DNA from: Oscillospiraceae bacterium
GTDB taxonomy: Bacteria; Bacillota; Clostridia; Oscillospirales; Oscillospiraceae
DNA: 7,137 nt
Direction of reading: 5' to 3'
Assembly: GCA_017438675.1 (NCBI GenBank)
Contig: JAFRUW010000159.1
Coordinates: 1-7,137 of the forward strand
Shown here: piece after piece, positions 5,862 to 7,137 of the stretch
Layout: every line of letters begins with the position of its first letter
Numbering within the stretch: the stretch's first letter is position 1
Notes under the pieces: generated by a model
What the model was told of the DNA's origin: nothing
Seen by the model: only the letters and a program-made list of their open reading frames with translations
Databases searched by the model: none
Program-made: the position numbers and the translations under genes

Positions 5862-5913
5862 CATAATATATGAAATCGGGCGAAAGCAGTCGAAGACCGA
5901 TCGGGGTGATAAA

Positions 5914-6435
5914 GTGCTGATATACCTTCAGATGATAGAAGATGAAGGCGACAGAAGCAAATTCCTGCGGATATACAATACATACCGCAATATGATGTAC
6001 GGCATCGCCGTGAAGATTCTGGAGAACGAGCAGGACGCGGAGGACGCGGTGCATCAGGCGTTTCTGGCGATCATAGAGCATCTGGACGATGTAAAGGAAG
6101 AGGACGTCTCCCGGACAAAAGCCTTCACAGCCGTAATAACGGAGCGCAAGGCCATAGATATAATCAGGGCCCGGGCGAAATTCGTCGATACGCACCTTGA
6201 GGACACCGCGGGGGGAATAGAAGTCGCCTACGAGGGGGAAAATGACCTTGCACGGGCAATGGCAAGGCTGAACCCCAGATACAGGGAGGCGCTGCTCTTA
6301 CGATACGACAGCGGCTACAGCACAAAGGAGATCGCCCGGATGATGGGCCTCAGCCGTGGCACGGCCCAGAAGCTCATCTGGCGGGCGAAGGAGGCCCTGC
6401 GGAAGGAACTGGAAAAGGAGGGGCAGGATGAATAG
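5914..6435 (+). CDS. ECF-type RNA polymerase sigma factor (sigma-70 family)
   Basis: The 173-residue product has the two domains of an extracytoplasmic-function sigma factor. Region 2 spans about 17-90 (KFLRIYNTYRNMMYGIAVKI, NEQDAEDAVHQAFLAIIEHL, then KAIDIIRARAK). Region 4 spans about 113-168 (ALLLRYDSGYSTKEIARMMG, LSRGTAQKLIWRAKEALRKE), with an evident helix-turn-helix. The GTG start at 5914 is chosen because GGGGTG (5903-5908) precedes it at good spacing and the family I recall begins M-L-(I/V)-Y-L-x-M-I-E-D-E-G-D-R-S-K-F. An in-frame ATG at 5773 would add 47 residues from repeat DNA and is rejected; an ATG at 5932 lacks a ribosome binding site. The gene overlaps the next by 8 nt (ATGAATAG), a usual arrangement for sigma and anti-sigma. 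The signal it answers to cannot be read from the sequence. Confidence 0.9.
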   Translation: MLIYLQMIEDEGDRSKFLRIYNTYRNMMYGIAVKILENEQDAEDAVHQAFLAIIEHLDDVKEEDVSRTKAFTAVITERKAIDIIRARAKFVDTHLEDTAGGIEVAYEGENDLARAMARLNPRYREALLLRYDSGYSTKEIARMMGLSRGTAQKLIWRAKEALRKELEKEGQDE

Positions 6436-7111
6436 CTTAACCTTTACCGATGCCGACCTCAGAGCGGCGGCGGCTGAGGTGCGGGAGGCCATGCTCAGAG
6501 CCCTCGCCGGCCCCGGCGAATGTACCCATGAGTTTTCCGAGGCCTTTAAAGAAAAAATGCGCCCGCTTTTTGCAAGGGCGAAGCGGAAGCAGCGGAACAG
6601 GGGCATCCTCCGCAGTATCGCGGCCATATTCATACTGCTGTTTATCAGCATGACCGTGTGGCTCTCCGTTGACGCGGAGGCCAGGGAAGCGGTGCTGAAC
6701 TGGGTGCGCCAGATTTATGAGGACAGGGCAGTCTACACCTTTGACACAGTTGCCCAGCCGGGCGAGCTGCCGGATTATGAGATCACATGGATCCCCGAAG
6801 GCTTCGAGTTGGTGGAAGAGTACGGGGATGAAGTGACAAAAGCGTTCTTATATCATAATGATAACACTGTCCAAGACATAGTGATTGAATATCATTTTGT
6901 CGTTAATAATACTCACACGGAGGCAATATTTGATGACGGAACACAAGTGGAAAGTGTTTTAATAGATGACATGGAAGGCGATTATTACTATGATAATGAA
7001 GCTAACGGACTTATATGGACCAATAAACATAATAGTATAATGTTCATCATCAGCAGCCAATTAGAAAAAGAGATTATAATTCATATTGCGGAAAGCATTG
7101 TAAAAAAATAA
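6428..7111 (+). CDS. DUF4367 single-pass membrane protein, probable anti-sigma factor
   Basis: The 227-residue protein has a cytoplasmic N-terminal part (1-59: SLTFTDADLRAAAAEVREAM, CTHEFSEAFKEKMRPLFARA), a basic stretch at 50-58, and one membrane helix at about 60-80. An extracytoplasmic DUF4367 domain follows at about 115-225 (ITWIPEGFELVEEY, IDDMEGDYYYDN, GLIWTNKHNSIMFIISS, ending HIAESIVKK). The overlap with the sigma gene and the topology fit an anti-sigma factor that holds the sigma factor at the membrane; direct evidence is lacking. An AAGGAGGGG at 6415-6423 inside the sigma gene precedes the ATG at 6428. An upstream in-frame ATG at 6356 lies well inside the sigma gene and is rejected. 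Base composition drops sharply from about residue 137 onward. The gene is complete, with 26 AT-rich bases after it in which no terminator can be judged. Confidence 0.85.
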   Translation: MNSLTFTDADLRAAAAEVREAMLRALAGPGECTHEFSEAFKEKMRPLFARAKRKQRNRGILRSIAAIFILLFISMTVWLSVDAEAREAVLNWVRQIYEDRAVYTFDTVAQPGELPDYEITWIPEGFELVEEYGDEVTKAFLYHNDNTVQDIVIEYHFVVNNTHTEAIFDDGTQVESVLIDDMEGDYYYDNEANGLIWTNKHNSIMFIISSQLEKEIIIHIAESIVKK

Positions 7112-7137
7112 TTTAAAAAGTTTTAATAATAAGTGTC

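Noticed and set aside
5773..5913. Upstream ATG extending the sigma factor by 47 residues
   Set aside because: The extension is translated from repeat and promoter DNA and has no sigma homology; the GTG at 5914 has a proper ribosome binding site and the expected family N-terminus.
6356..6427. Earlier ATG for the DUF4367 protein
   Set aside because: It would add 24 arginine-rich residues read out of frame from the sigma factor region 4; the overlap start at 6428 has a ribosome binding site.

Overview
The window looks like chromosome of a spore-forming, anaerobic Clostridia-type Firmicute, most likely of the Ruminococcaceae/Oscillospiraceae. The pointers are a SpoVAC-type sporulation membrane protein, strong AAGGAGG ribosome binding sites, a zinc-free form of ribosomal protein S4, a secreted BspA-like leucine-rich-repeat protein ending in a type I dockerin, an ECF sigma factor/DUF4367 pair, and GC-rich hairpin repeats of a kind I associate with gut Clostridia. 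Every supported gene lies on the + strand.

Region 1 (1-2080) is the 3' end of the conserved ribosomal 'alpha' operon: rpsD (S4), rpoA (RNA polymerase alpha) and rplQ (L17). It is closed by a strong intrinsic terminator with a 22-bp stem and an AAAA loop.

Region 2 (2081-2730) holds one spoVAC gene without spoVAD or spoVAE beside it. Its stop codon runs into an array of five 29-bp units in strict register (2585-2729). The later units are hairpins and the last is a good intrinsic terminator. The -35 box of the next promoter appears to lie in the stem of that last hairpin.

Region 3 (2731-5705) is a likely three-gene operon with two identical 18-nt gaps: a SatD-family protein, a DUF3307 polytopic membrane protein, and a secreted LRR-dockerin protein. 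The N-terminal half of the SatD protein carries motifs in the order and spacing of a class III nucleotidyl cyclase or GGDEF fold, and its C-terminus carries a helix-turn-helix. A cyclase-like protein next to a membrane protein is the best candidate here for an undescribed system, though this is inference from motifs only.

Region 4 (5593-5913) is non-coding and packed with inverted repeats. Two copies of a 27-bp hairpin lie in opposite orientation and differ at four bases that are all compensatory. One copy ends in TTTTT and probably terminates the operon. A 12-bp perfect inverted repeat flanks the whole 178-bp cassette.

Region 5 (5914-7137) is an ECF-type sigma factor followed, with an 8-nt overlap, by a single-pass membrane protein with a DUF4367 domain, presumably its anti-sigma factor. 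That gene changes abruptly from GC-rich to AT-rich about 60% of the way through, which suggests a mosaic origin or fast divergence of the outer domain.
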